47,071 nucleotides of DNA. It comes from a virus. Positions 7,862-16,992 of this stretch are shown piece by piece. How positions within the stretch are numbered: the first letter of the stretch is position 1; each line of letters starts with the position of its first letter. Location of the stretch: IMG/VR virus record IMGVR_UViG_3300009441_000013, positions 1-47,071 of that record. One strand, written 5' to 3'. Made by a program: the position numbers and the translations under genes. The notes beneath the pieces were generated by a model. It was not told where the DNA came from. It made no database searches and was given only the letters and a program-made list of their open reading frames with translations.

Positions 7862-8823
7862 TTTTTGTAACACCTAAAAGAACTGCCAGAGTGCCTTATT
7901 CTTATAGAACAAGAGCAAATATAGTAGCGGAGAATATGTTGGATAGTAAAGTCACAGATGATATTAAAACTTTACAAAAAAGTGATGTTGCAGTATTAGG
8001 TAAAAGACATACTAGAGAGGATGCTGAACATTGTATAAAACACGATATTAAATATATTGTTGATGTTGCAGATGATAAGTTTATGATGCTTAAACATTGG
8101 TATTATACAATACCAAAAGCAACAGTAGTTACTACAACTTGCGATAATTTAAGAACAATTATATTAGATGAAGTTGGTAAAGATTCTGTTATTATACCTG
8201 ACCCTACTGAAAGAAAAAGAGGTGTGCCAAAGTTTGCAGTAAAAGAAAGTATGAAAGCATTTTATTATGGTGCAGAAGGTAATTATAGAAAAATAGATTG
8301 GCTTAAAGTTAAATCAACTTTAAATTCTTTAAAAAAAACTAAAGTTGATATTATGACAAATAAACCAAAAGACCCACCTAAAGCATACAAATATTTAAAT
8401 AAATATGGACAATTTTGGTTAAAACCAGAAGAAAAAAAAGAATTAGAAGAAGAAGGTCTTAAAGAATATCATAGTTTAATAGATTGGAACTTTGATAAAC
8501 AAGAGCAGTTAGTTAATGAATCAGATTTTGTTTTATTACCAGTTACTTCTGATAGAGAATCAAGATGTAAAGGAAATAATAGACCTATTGACGCATTACA
8601 ACAAGGTAGAATAGTATTAACAAATCCAGGTATAAAAAGTTATGAAGATTTAAAAAATTACTTATACATAGGTGATTTTCATACAACATATAGCCTAATG
8701 CTTGAAAATCCTGAACAAGTGTTATACAAAATTAAAAATGCTCAAATGCATATAGATAAACATTATACACCAAAAGCGATAGCAAATAAGTGGAAACTAG
8801 TATATGACAGACTACATAAATAG
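7855..8823 (+). CDS. Glycosyltransferase, GT-B/GT4-like
   Basis: 322 residues. Features of GT-B enzymes are a VADDKF segment, VTTTCDNLR, and an IPDPTE linker before the second domain; the C-terminal half has DFVLLPVTSD followed by NNRPIDALQQGRIVLT, which fits the acceptor/donor switch region of GT4 enzymes. It probably transfers a sugar during polysaccharide or envelope glycan synthesis. It overlaps deoD by 7 nt and is followed by the sugar dehydratase. Confidence 0.7.
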   Translation: MLVFVTPKRTARVPYSYRTRANIVAENMLDSKVTDDIKTLQKSDVAVLGKRHTREDAEHCIKHDIKYIVDVADDKFMMLKHWYYTIPKATVVTTTCDNLRTIILDEVGKDSVIIPDPTERKRGVPKFAVKESMKAFYYGAEGNYRKIDWLKVKSTLNSLKKTKVDIMTNKPKDPPKAYKYLNKYGQFWLKPEEKKELEEEGLKEYHSLIDWNFDKQEQLVNESDFVLLPVTSDRESRCKGNNRPIDALQQGRIVLTNPGIKSYEDLKNYLYIGDFHTTYSLMLENPEQVLYKIKNAQMHIDKHYTPKAIANKWKLVYDRLHK

Positions 8824-8838
8824 AGATAAGGAGTGATT

Positions 8839-9993
8839 ATGAAATATCCATTAGCTAGTGATACTTGGGATCATAAAGAGTTACACGCAATACAAGAAGT
8901 CATAAAAAGTGGACGATATACAATGGGTCCATACGTCAAGAAATTTGAGCAAGAGTTTGCCAAATATTTTAGATGTAATGAAGCAGTTATGGTTAATAGT
9001 GGTTCAACTGCCAATCTATTAATGATAGCATTGTTAAAATTAAAATATGAAAAAGGTGGTAATATAATTGTACCTGCTGTTTCTTGGTCAACAACTTTCT
9101 TTCCATTACAACAATACGGTTTCAAATTAAATTTTGTAGATGTAGATAGAGAAACTTTAAATATAGACCCTAATAAAGTTAGAGAAGCAATTAATGACGA
9201 TACTTGCGCTATATTTGCAGTTAATCTTTTAGGTAACTCCTGTGACCATTATTCATTAATGCATATTGCTAGAGAACACAAACTTATGGTAATAGAGGAC
9301 AATTGTGAGAGTTTAGGTGCTCAGACATATAACTTTGAATATTGTGGAACGTTTGCTGATTTAGGTAGTTTTTCTTTTTTCTTTTCACATCACTTACAAA
9401 CAATGGAAGGTGGTATGATTGCCTGTAGAAATAAAGATGACGCAGATTATTTAAGGTCATTAAGAGCACACGGTTGGTGTAGAGATTTACCAGACGATAA
9501 TAAAATTTATAAGAAGACTGGAGATAAGTTTAAAGATAGTTTTACGTTTGTAACTCCAGGTTATAGTGTAAGACCATTAGAAATGAGTGGTGCAATAGGT
9601 AGTGTGCAACTTAAAAAAGAAATGGAAATGAGAACTCAAAGAATTCGTAATGCTAAATATTTTCAACATAAATTTAAAGATAATAAAGATATTTTATTAC
9701 AGAAAGAAATAGGAACGTCTAGTTGGTTTGGATTCTCACTAGTATTACAAAACAATTTAAAAGGTAAACGTGATGAAGTTGTTAAGAAACTTACAGAAAA
9801 TGGAGTAGAGTGTAGACCTATTGTTGCAGGTAATTTTATGAACAATCCTGTAATAGATTATCTTGACTATTATAATAATAGTTGTCCCAATGCAGATTAT
9901 ATCCATAACAATGGTTTGTTTATAGGAAATGATATAAGAGATTTAAAAGAAAACATTGATATGGTATACAATATAATAAAGGAGATAAAGTGA
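8839..9993 (+). CDS. PLP-dependent sugar 3-dehydratase (ColD/RfbH-like), DegT/DnrJ/EryC1 family
   Basis: 384 residues from ATG 8839; AAGGAG at 8828-8833 gives normal spacing and the GTG at 8833 is part of it. The fold is DegT/DnrJ/EryC1: MVNSGSTANLL binds PLP phosphate and VIEDNCESLGA carries the PLP-pairing aspartate. The PLP lysine that aminotransferases have at SF.P.K is replaced by histidine: GSFSFFFSHHLQTMEGG, with H184 in the lysine position. Histidine there is the hallmark of 3-deoxygenating enzymes (ColD, RfbH/E1). With gmd downstream this points to GDP-4-keto-3,6-dideoxymannose formation. Confidence 0.85.
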   Translation: MKYPLASDTWDHKELHAIQEVIKSGRYTMGPYVKKFEQEFAKYFRCNEAVMVNSGSTANLLMIALLKLKYEKGGNIIVPAVSWSTTFFPLQQYGFKLNFVDVDRETLNIDPNKVREAINDDTCAIFAVNLLGNSCDHYSLMHIAREHKLMVIEDNCESLGAQTYNFEYCGTFADLGSFSFFFSHHLQTMEGGMIACRNKDDADYLRSLRAHGWCRDLPDDNKIYKKTGDKFKDSFTFVTPGYSVRPLEMSGAIGSVQLKKEMEMRTQRIRNAKYFQHKFKDNKDILLQKEIGTSSWFGFSLVLQNNLKGKRDEVVKKLTENGVECRPIVAGNFMNNPVIDYLDYYNNSCPNADYIHNNGLFIGNDIRDLKENIDMVYNIIKEIK

Positions 9994-9994
9994 A

Positions 9995-10639
9995 ATGTTT
10001 GAAGAGATAACTGAAGAGTGGGATAAATTTTTTAAACAACACCCAACTGGTGGACCTTGGGATTATGAAATGGGTTTTAAAAAGTTACAAGATGACCACG
10101 TTGTTGATTTTATAAAGTATTATAATTTTGAAAAAAATCTAAAGGTTTTAGATTGTGGATGTGCAGATGGTAGAAATTCTGAATATCTTATAAATGAGGG
10201 GTTTGAGGTAACAGGTGTAGATTTTTCACAAACGGTGATAGAAAGAACTCAAAAGCGGTTACCCAAAGGAAAATTTCTTACTGGAGATGTAAGAAAATTA
10301 GATAAGATTGAAGAAAATAGTTTTGATTTTCTTATTGACGCTGGTGCTTTACACGTAAATTATCCACAAGATACTATATCAATTATAAAAGAGTATCATA
10401 GAATATTAAAACCTTCAGGAAAAATGTTTATTAGAGTTTTCAATAAGGAGGACGATACACCTAATCCTATTTTTACTGTAAATAAAGACTTAACTATGCC
10501 TGTATTTGGATATAGTGAGTTTGAATTTAGTAATCACATTAAAAATTATTTTAATGTTAAACATAAAATATATGATTCTCTTTATGGTTCTCACGGTCAA
10601 GGATGTAATTATTATTATTTGGAAAGGAAAAGTAAATGA
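9995..10639 (+). CDS. Class I SAM-dependent methyltransferase
   Basis: 214 residues. Motif I is VLDCGCADGRNSEYL (about residues 50-64), followed by VTGVDFS with the acidic residue that binds SAM ribose, FLTGDVRKL, and IKEYHRILKPSGKMFIRVF as the post-motif region. The methylated substrate is unknown; the setting between two deoxysugar genes suggests a sugar or glycan O/C/N-methyltransferase. It starts 2 nt after the dehydratase and overlaps gmd by 4 nt. Confidence 0.85.
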   Translation: MFEEITEEWDKFFKQHPTGGPWDYEMGFKKLQDDHVVDFIKYYNFEKNLKVLDCGCADGRNSEYLINEGFEVTGVDFSQTVIERTQKRLPKGKFLTGDVRKLDKIEENSFDFLIDAGALHVNYPQDTISIIKEYHRILKPSGKMFIRVFNKEDDTPNPIFTVNKDLTMPVFGYSEFEFSNHIKNYFNVKHKIYDSLYGSHGQGCNYYYLERKSK

Positions 10640-11691
10640 AAAGAGCATTAATAACAGGTATAACTGGACAAGACGGCGCCTATCTTGCTAAATTATTATT
10701 AGAAAAAGGTTATAAAGTATTTGGTGGACAAAGACGAAGTACATCACCAAAACATTGGCGATTAGATGAAATGGGTATTACAGATAAGATTGAGTTTGTT
10801 GAACTTGATGTAATAGACCAAGCGAATATACGTAGAGCAATAGAAGAAACTAAACCTGACGAAGTGTATAATTTAGCTGCTCAATCATTTGTATGGCTAT
10901 CATTTAAACAACCAGAACTTGCTACGTTAGTAGACGCTATGGGTTGTTTAAGAATACTAGAAAGTATAAGACAGGTTAATCCTAAAATAAAATTCTATCA
11001 AGCAAGTACAAGTGAAATGTTTGGTAAAGTATTTGAAACTCCACAAAAAGAAACAACAAAATTTTGGCCTAGAAGTCCATACGGTGTTGCGAAACTATTT
11101 GCTCATCACATAACAATTAACTATAGAGAAGCATATGGTATGTTTGCTTGTTGTGGTTTATTATTCAATCACGAAAGTGCCCATAGAGGTGAGGACTTTG
11201 TAACTAGAAAGATATCAAAAGGTTTAGCAAAATGGATGAAAGATAGTACTCCTATTGTATTAGGAAATTTAACAGCAAAAAGAGATTGGGGACACGCTGA
11301 GGATTTTGTTAGAGGTATGTGGCAAATGCTACAACACGATAAACCAGATGACTATGTATTAGCAACTGGTGAAATTCATAATGTAAAACAATTTTGTGAT
11401 ATGGCATTAGATTATAAAGAAATAAAACATTATTGGAAAGATAATGAGTGTTTTACAGATGGTAATTTATTAATCATTACTACTGATAAGAAACATTTAA
11501 GACCCGCTGAGGTAGATGTATTACAAGGGGATGCTACGAAAGCAAGAGAAGTACTTGGTTGGGAACATAAACATAATGTACAAAGTTTAATGAAAGAAAT
11601 GGTAGACGCAGATTTAGAACGAGAAGGATTAGATAGTTCAACAGTTGTATCTGAAATGAGTATATTTGATTCACCGGAGAAATGTATATAA
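10636..11691 (+). CDS. gmd: GDP-mannose 4,6-dehydratase
   Basis: 351 residues, normal for the family. The NAD(P)-binding motif is TGITGQDGAYL (residues 7-17). The SDR catalytic set is present: S/T at QASTSEMFG (124-126), Y149 and K153 in SPYGVAK. The NHES..RG.DFVTRKI and TAKRDWGHAEDFVR segments are typical of GMD. It converts GDP-D-mannose to GDP-4-keto-6-deoxy-D-mannose, precursor of fucose, rhamnose, perosamine and colitose. The neighbouring ColD-like enzyme favours a 3,6-dideoxy sugar. Confidence 0.95.
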   Translation: MKRALITGITGQDGAYLAKLLLEKGYKVFGGQRRSTSPKHWRLDEMGITDKIEFVELDVIDQANIRRAIEETKPDEVYNLAAQSFVWLSFKQPELATLVDAMGCLRILESIRQVNPKIKFYQASTSEMFGKVFETPQKETTKFWPRSPYGVAKLFAHHITINYREAYGMFACCGLLFNHESAHRGEDFVTRKISKGLAKWMKDSTPIVLGNLTAKRDWGHAEDFVRGMWQMLQHDKPDDYVLATGEIHNVKQFCDMALDYKEIKHYWKDNECFTDGNLLIITTDKKHLRPAEVDVLQGDATKAREVLGWEHKHNVQSLMKEMVDADLEREGLDSSTVVSEMSIFDSPEKCI

Positions 11692-12458
11692 TGGAACCTC
11701 AAGTACCATCTACCGGAACTATGTTTTGTGCAACATTTAATAAAAGATTATATGATGAGTATGCTCATCAATTAATTGACACATACGTGGCAACAAAACA
11801 AGTAGTACCTTTGTATGTTTTTGTTGAAGATAATCCAAAACTATATCCTCCAAGACGTAATGTATATTATAAGAATTTATTTGATTATGAACCAGATTTA
11901 AAAGATTTTGTTCAAAGAAATAAACATAGAACAGCAAATAATTTTTATGAAGAAGCGATAAGATTTAGTTATAAAGTATTTGCTCAATCAGCAGCAAGAA
12001 ATTGGGCAACTAAAATATATTATGTAGATAGTGATTGTAAGTTTATGGGCACAATACCTTCTACTTGGTATCAGAACTGTTTACCAAATATGACATTTAT
12101 GTCATTTTATAATAGACCACAACAATATACAGAAACAGGTTTTGTTGCATTTAATTCAAACAGTTTAATAACTACTGAATTTTTTGAAGAATATAAAAAC
12201 TGGTATATAACAGATAAAGTATATTCAATACAGAAATTAGGAAAGAATTTTTGGACAGATTGCCATACATTGGACGCTACTAGGCAAATGTTTAAAGATG
12301 ATCCCAGGTATAGTGAAAAACCACTAGGGGATGGTAGAAATGGACATATAATGGCAAGAGATACGTTTCTTAATCCATATATAGACCATAGAAAAGGTAA
12401 AAGAAAACAACAAGCAAATAGTCCAGAATGGAGAAAACACACAAATGAACCAAAATGA
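11691..12458 (+). CDS. Glycosyltransferase-like protein, GT-A type
   Basis: 255 residues from the TAATG-linked ATG at 11691; an in-frame ATG at 11682 is the alternative. YYVDSDCKF holds a DxD-like motif (D113, D115) that would bind the metal and NDP-sugar, set after a region resembling the nucleotide-binding half of GT-A enzymes. The C-terminus is basic. The donor and acceptor are unknown. It lies in the sugar cluster directly after gmd. Confidence 0.6.
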   Translation: MEPQVPSTGTMFCATFNKRLYDEYAHQLIDTYVATKQVVPLYVFVEDNPKLYPPRRNVYYKNLFDYEPDLKDFVQRNKHRTANNFYEEAIRFSYKVFAQSAARNWATKIYYVDSDCKFMGTIPSTWYQNCLPNMTFMSFYNRPQQYTETGFVAFNSNSLITTEFFEEYKNWYITDKVYSIQKLGKNFWTDCHTLDATRQMFKDDPRYSEKPLGDGRNGHIMARDTFLNPYIDHRKGKRKQQANSPEWRKHTNEPK

Positions 12459-12654
12459 TGACCAAGCAAGAGCAGAAGCCGCTAGTTATGAAAATGAATC
12501 TTCAATACAAAGAACGGTTACAATACCTTTAGAAGAATATGATAAGTTAAAGGAACAAAAACACCATATTACGGATCCTGATATGATTGCGATTATAGAT
12601 AAAATTGGAGAATTAATAAGAGCATTGCGTAAAAATATAAGAATGCCATTATAA
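12445..12654 (+). CDS. Small charged protein, function unknown
   Basis: 69 residues, helical and charged, with no export signal. It overlaps the upstream glycosyltransferase by 14 nt and is linked to the next gene by TAATG, so translation is probably coupled. No motif recognised. Confidence 0.6.
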   Translation: MNQNDDQARAEAASYENESSIQRTVTIPLEEYDKLKEQKHHITDPDMIAIIDKIGELIRALRKNIRMPL

Positions 12655-13331
12655 TGATCCGAGTGTTTATAGGATACGATAGTAAAGAGAAGATAGCATT
12701 TAATGTGCTATCATATAGTATATTAAAACATAGTACAAGACCTGTATCTATTACACCAATATATTTGCCTAATATAAAAGACAACTTTACTAGAGAACGT
12801 AGTAATATAGAATCAACTGAATTTAGTTTTAGTAGATTTATAGTACCACACCTTATGAATTATAAGGGTTGGGCATTGTTTATGGATTGTGACCAGTTAA
12901 TGCTTACAGATGTTGCTGAACTATGGAGATTGCGTGATGAGAAGTATGCCGTACAAGTATGTAAGCACGATTATGTACCAAGAAATCAAAAGAAGTTTTT
13001 AGGTCAAACACAAACAAAATATGAAAAGAAAAATTGGTCAAGTTTTATGTTAATGAATTGTGATAAGTGTACAGCACTAACACCTGATTATGTTAATAGT
13101 GCAACATGATTACAATTACATCAATTTAAATGGTTAGAAAATGATAAGATGATTGGTGAACTACCTTTAGAGTGGAATTGGTTAAGTGGAGAATATGAAA
13201 AGAAAGATGATGTTAAAAATGTACATTTTACAGAAGGTGGACCTTGGTTTGTAGATTATTTACATTGTGATTATGCAGATGAATGGCAAAAATTAAAAGA
13301 AGAAACAACAGAAACAAATATGATAAAATGA
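12654..13331 (+). pseudogene. Glycosyltransferase interrupted by an in-frame TGA
   Basis: The reading frame codes for a GT-A-type glycosyltransferase with FMDCDQL (D78, D80) as the DxD motif. At 13107-13109 an in-frame TGA stops it after 151 residues. The same frame then stays open to 13331 and encodes what looks like the rest of the family, including LHQFKWL, GELPLEWNWL and NVHFTEGGPWF. Related phage proteins, as I recall them, carry a glycine near the stop position, so GGA to TGA by one base change is likely. It may be a nonsense mutation, an assembly error or a read-through codon. Both flanks are intact: TAATG before and ATGA after. Confidence 0.8.
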
Positions 13332-13495
13332 CAGATAAAATAGATATACTTAAATATGGTGATTTAGATTTACCGGTAAAGGATTGCAAAGTTTTATTTA
13401 CCAACAAACAAGGAAAACAATACGAGGTTGAACTAACACGTTTGATACAAGTATTTAATAATAATATATGGAACAACAAGAAGAGTGTAAAATGA
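13328..13495 (+). CDS. Small protein, function unknown
   Basis: 55 residues from ATG 13328, which overlaps the stop of the interrupted glycosyltransferase (ATGA); an earlier in-frame ATG at 13283 would lie inside that gene. The sequence contains a short beta-rich segment (KVLFTNKQGKQYEVELTRL). No motif recognised. Confidence 0.6.
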   Translation: MTDKIDILKYGDLDLPVKDCKVLFTNKQGKQYEVELTRLIQVFNNNIWNNKKSVK

Positions 13496-13632
13496 TTAGA
13501 GAAATACTAGAAGAGATTAAAAAAGTAAGGGACGATTTAGTACATACTAATAATCCACATTTTCAATCTTTACAAAACATTATTCTTAAATGGGAAACTA
13601 AACTTGCAACAGAAGAAATAGATGATAGATAA
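13492..13632 (+). CDS. Small helical protein, function unknown
   Basis: 46 residues, mostly amphipathic helix (IREILEEIKKVRDDL). The ATG overlaps the previous stop (ATGA) and the gene runs 11 nt into the ATP-grasp gene, so it is packed like its neighbours and is probably translated. Confidence 0.55.
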   Translation: MIREILEEIKKVRDDLVHTNNPHFQSLQNIILKWETKLATEEIDDR

Positions 13633-14707
13633 ATCAATTGAGATAGTTATTGTTCCAAACTTTGGTGATGTAAATGCTCACCAAGACAATGTAGGAATTA
13701 TATTAGAAGAAGAAAAAATTTTAAAAATCTTATCTAAACGTTATAAAAATGTTTCAATTACAACAATTACTTCTAAAGAAGATTTAGAGCAACTAGCAAT
13801 AAGAAAACCTGATTTAGTATTCTCTGGTGTTAAATATTTTAATTTTGATAACAGAAATATATGGCTTAATGATTATCTGGAAATGTATGACATTCCTTAT
13901 ATTGCTTCTAGTAGAGAGGCACTAGACAACGAGAGTAATAAAAGTAGAGCTAAAAAAATTATGCAAAGAGCTAAAATTAAAACAGCAGATTTTTTCATAA
14001 CTATACCAGGGAAACATAAAACTGAATTATCAATTCCTATTAAGTTTCCTCTTTTTATAAAACCAGTAATAGGTGGTGATAGTAGAGGCATTGATAAGAA
14101 TTCCATCGTGTATGATTTTGAAAGTTTTAAAGCAAAAGTTTTAGATATTAAACTAAAACATAATTTATCTTCTCTAGTAGAAACATATTTGCCTGGAAAA
14201 GAATACAGCGTAGGTATTTTTAAAAATAACACTAATGGAAGTGTAAGAGCTATGCCAGTAGAAATTATTGTAAAGGAGAATGTAAATGGACATCATATTC
14301 TTGATTTTGACATTAAAAAAAATGATGAAGAAGAAGTAATTCCAGTAACCGATATTAAAATTTTTAACAAACTTTCTAAATTAGCAAAAGGTTCTTTTAA
14401 AGCATTGGGTGGTAAGTCTTTAGGAAGAATAGATATTAAAATGAACAATCGTGGTGTTCCGCATTTTATTGAAGCTAACCTTATGCCTGGACTCCGAAAA
14501 GGATATATGTATAGAGGTTGTTTATTCAATTTAAAGATGAACTATGATGATATGATTTTGTTTATAGCTAAAAACGGATTAGCTTCTAAAGTTATTAAAA
14601 AATTAAAGGAGTTGGAACCAATAGGTATACTCAAACGTGGCAGGACTTCCTGGGCGATGGACGTCAATTTCCGATTTCCAAGAGGAGAGTCGCAACAGAA
14701 GAAATAG
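13622..14707 (+). CDS. ATP-grasp ligase, D-alanine-D-alanine ligase-like
   Basis: 361 residues. ATP-grasp features: FPLFIKPVIGGDSRGI (the nucleotide-binding KP and glycine loop), SLVETYLPGKEYSVGIF, and near the end GRIDIKMNNRGVPHFIEANLMPGL, the metal-binding D.....iEiN.mPG motif (here E-A-N). The family joins a carboxylate to an amine using ATP. D-Ala-D-Ala ligase itself is possible, but in this cluster it could add an amino acid to a sugar or peptide. The last 30 codons sit in a locally more GC-rich patch. Confidence 0.8.
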   Translation: MIDKSIEIVIVPNFGDVNAHQDNVGIILEEEKILKILSKRYKNVSITTITSKEDLEQLAIRKPDLVFSGVKYFNFDNRNIWLNDYLEMYDIPYIASSREALDNESNKSRAKKIMQRAKIKTADFFITIPGKHKTELSIPIKFPLFIKPVIGGDSRGIDKNSIVYDFESFKAKVLDIKLKHNLSSLVETYLPGKEYSVGIFKNNTNGSVRAMPVEIIVKENVNGHHILDFDIKKNDEEEVIPVTDIKIFNKLSKLAKGSFKALGGKSLGRIDIKMNNRGVPHFIEANLMPGLRKGYMYRGCLFNLKMNYDDMILFIAKNGLASKVIKKLKELEPIGILKRGRTSWAMDVNFRFPRGESQQKK

Positions 14708-14710
14708 AGG

Positions 14711-15478
14711 ATGATCCAGGGACTACTGACAAGACCAGCGACAGATGATATTGTAAGACATTTTGTTGAAAGTGCAGAAGGTACATTACATACTGTTAAA
14801 GATGTTGATTTGAATAAACCTATTACTTGTTTTGGAATATTAAGAGGCACAGGCGAACTTTTGAAACAAAGTAAAGAGTTTTATTATTTTGACCACGCTT
14901 ACTTATATGGTAATAGACATAAACCATCAAAGGTAACTGGTGAGAGAATATATAGATTAACAAAAAATCATTATCATATTCAAACTATACAAGAACTAAC
15001 AGATGAAGATAATGAAAGAATTAAAAAGTATATAAAGTATATAAAATTAAAACCTTGGAAAGATGCTAAAGAAGGCGGTTATATATTAATTATAGCACCT
15101 TCTAATTTTCAAATAGACTATCATAATATAGGTAGTTGGGTTGATGATACTATAAAGACTTTAAAACAACATACAGATAGACCTATTAAAATAAGAGATA
15201 AAAAAAGTATGAAACCATTAAGAGAAGAAGTACAAGGTGCATATGCTATAGTATCTCATAATTCAGCAGTTGTAGTTGACGCTGTTATGAATGGAATACC
15301 TGTATTTTGTGATAAAATGAATATGGGTGTACCAATAGGGTTAACCGATTTTAGTAAAATAGAACAACCCATAAGACCTGCTAGATTAAACTGGATATAT
15401 AGTTTACTAGCAAATCAATTTACTATGACAGAAATAAAAAATGGAACAGCGTGGAGGAAAGTCAATGAAAATATTTAA
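14711..15478 (+). CDS. Putative glycan-related protein, copy A of a paralogous pair
   Basis: 255 residues. The C-terminal half (GGYILIIAPSNFQIDYH, SWVDDTIKTLKQHTDRPIKIRD, YAIVSHNSAVVVDAVMNGIPVF, then NQFTMTEIKNGTAWR) aligns by eye with the protein at 16976-17788. The HNSAVVVDAVMNGIPVF stretch resembles the donor-binding region of GT-B or capsule-export glycosyltransferases, where a surface polysaccharide role is common. No firm family. It follows the ATP-grasp gene by 3 nt. Confidence 0.65.
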   Translation: MIQGLLTRPATDDIVRHFVESAEGTLHTVKDVDLNKPITCFGILRGTGELLKQSKEFYYFDHAYLYGNRHKPSKVTGERIYRLTKNHYHIQTIQELTDEDNERIKKYIKYIKLKPWKDAKEGGYILIIAPSNFQIDYHNIGSWVDDTIKTLKQHTDRPIKIRDKKSMKPLREEVQGAYAIVSHNSAVVVDAVMNGIPVFCDKMNMGVPIGLTDFSKIEQPIRPARLNWIYSLLANQFTMTEIKNGTAWRKVNENI

Positions 15479-15950
15479 AAATAAATTATCAGATTTTTAT
15501 AAATGGGTTAAAGGTACAGAATTAGTTGAACTAGATGATATAGACGTATCGGAAGATCCAGTTAGACCTGAATTAACATTAGGTTGGCGAATAACTAAAG
15601 GTCGTAAGATATATGGTTTAAAATTTGATAATGAAATTGAAGGTATTATTTGTATAGCTTATACCAATGATGTACCTACAAGTATAAAAGAACTAGATAT
15701 TATGAGTGAGTTAGCAGATATTAAAAACGAAAAGAAAATTGCTATTGCTTATACTGTATGGTCAAGAAAAAGAGGTGCAGGTAAAGAAATTATGCAGAAA
15801 GTATTAAAGATGGCAAAAGAAAACAAAATTGAAAGAGTAATAACACTATCTCCATTAACACCTATGGCGACACACTTTCATATAAGAAATGGTGCAAAAC
15901 AAATTAACATAAACGATTACACACAAAACTTTGAATATGCAATTAGATAA
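15465..15950 (+). CDS. GNAT-family N-acetyltransferase-like protein
   Basis: 161 residues from ATG 15465, preceded by GGAGG at 15453-15457. The C-terminal half shows the GNAT core: IAIAYTVWSRKRGAGKEIMQKVLKMAKENKI, where RKRGAGKE is the acetyl-CoA pyrophosphate loop (Q/RxxGxG/A), then a strand and HIRNGAKQI as the usual FY..GF-like end. Substrate unknown; acetylation of an amino sugar or a protein are both possible. Confidence 0.7.
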   Translation: MKIFKNKLSDFYKWVKGTELVELDDIDVSEDPVRPELTLGWRITKGRKIYGLKFDNEIEGIICIAYTNDVPTSIKELDIMSELADIKNEKKIAIAYTVWSRKRGAGKEIMQKVLKMAKENKIERVITLSPLTPMATHFHIRNGAKQININDYTQNFEYAIR

Positions 15951-16992
15951 CGAAATAAAATTAGATTACAAAGACGTATTATTAAAACCTAAAAGGTCAA
16001 CATTATCATCAAGACGTGATGTAGAAATGACACGTAAGTTTACATTTAGAAATTCTGGTCATACGTATGAGTGTTGTCCAATAATAGCATCCAATATGGA
16101 TGGAGTAGGAACATTTAGTATGGCGAAAGTTATACAAGAGTATAAAATGATGACTACTATTACAAAGACAGCAACAATAGAACAATGGAGAAAAGCAGTA
16201 GGTGATGGTATTAAATTAAAGTATATATCAGTATGTACAGGTACAGGTAAGCTATGGCAAGATAACGCTGAAGATTATGCTACAATGAAAGAAGTGTTGA
16301 AGAGTTATCCAGACATTAAGTTTATTACTGTAGATGTAGCAAATGGATATCACACAAATTTTTCAGATTTTGTAAGTTGCGTTAGGGATGATTATCCAGA
16401 TAAAACTATTATTGCAGGTAATGTGGTGACAGCAGAAATGACAGAAGAATTAATTATACAAGGTGCAGACGTAGTTAAAGTAGGTATTGGACCAGGTAGT
16501 GTATGTACAACAAGAACAATGGCAGGTGTAGGGGTACCTCAATTTAGTGCAGTAATGGAGTGTGCTGACGCTGCTAATGGTGTTGGTGGTCATATAGTTG
16601 CAGATGGTGGTTGTAATATGCCAGGAGATATTGCGAAAGCATTTGGTGCTGGTGCTCATTTTGTTATGTTGGGTGGTATGTTAGCAGGACATAATGAAAG
16701 TGAAGTAGAAAGTAAAAATGGTAAAAGAGAATTTTATGGAATGTCTTCTGATAGAGCAAGAGAAATACACGGAAAAAGAAAAGATGGTTATAGAGGTAAT
16801 GAAGGACGAGCAGTAACATTACCAGATAGAGGACCAGTTAAAGAAACAATAGAAGATATATTAGGTGGCGTTAGGTCAAGTTGTACTTATATTGGTGCAA
16901 GACGATTAAAAGATATTCCTAAATGTGCTAGTTTTGTTAGATGTCACCAACCATTGAATACAGTATTTGAAACATATGATAATAACTCATAA
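15937..16992 (+). CDS. guaC: GMP reductase (IMPDH/GMPR family)
   Basis: 351 residues from ATG 15937 (an in-frame TTG lies 6 nt earlier), as long as bacterial GuaC and without CBS domains. LDYKDVLLKPKRSTL, IIASNMDGVGT, the phosphate-binding VADGGCN and GMSS segments are family hallmarks; GIGPGSVCTTR carries catalytic C190. GuaC reductively deaminates GMP to IMP using NADPH. The absence of CBS domains and the GMPR-type MDGVGT favour GMPR over IMPDH. It links guanine nucleotide recycling to dATP/dGTP supply. Confidence 0.92.
   Translation: MQLDNEIKLDYKDVLLKPKRSTLSSRRDVEMTRKFTFRNSGHTYECCPIIASNMDGVGTFSMAKVIQEYKMMTTITKTATIEQWRKAVGDGIKLKYISVCTGTGKLWQDNAEDYATMKEVLKSYPDIKFITVDVANGYHTNFSDFVSCVRDDYPDKTIIAGNVVTAEMTEELIIQGADVVKVGIGPGSVCTTRTMAGVGVPQFSAVMECADAANGVGGHIVADGGCNMPGDIAKAFGAGAHFVMLGGMLAGHNESEVESKNGKREFYGMSSDRAREIHGKRKDGYRGNEGRAVTLPDRGPVKETIEDILGGVRSSCTYIGARRLKDIPKCASFVRCHQPLNTVFETYDNNS

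Noticed and set aside
8814-8821. CATAAATA as a late promoter
   Set aside because: First base departs from TATAAATA and it lies within the end of a glycosyltransferase in a metabolic block.
12107-12469. 120-codon minus-strand open frame
   Set aside because: Opposite the glycosyltransferase at 11691; no ribosome binding site or family.
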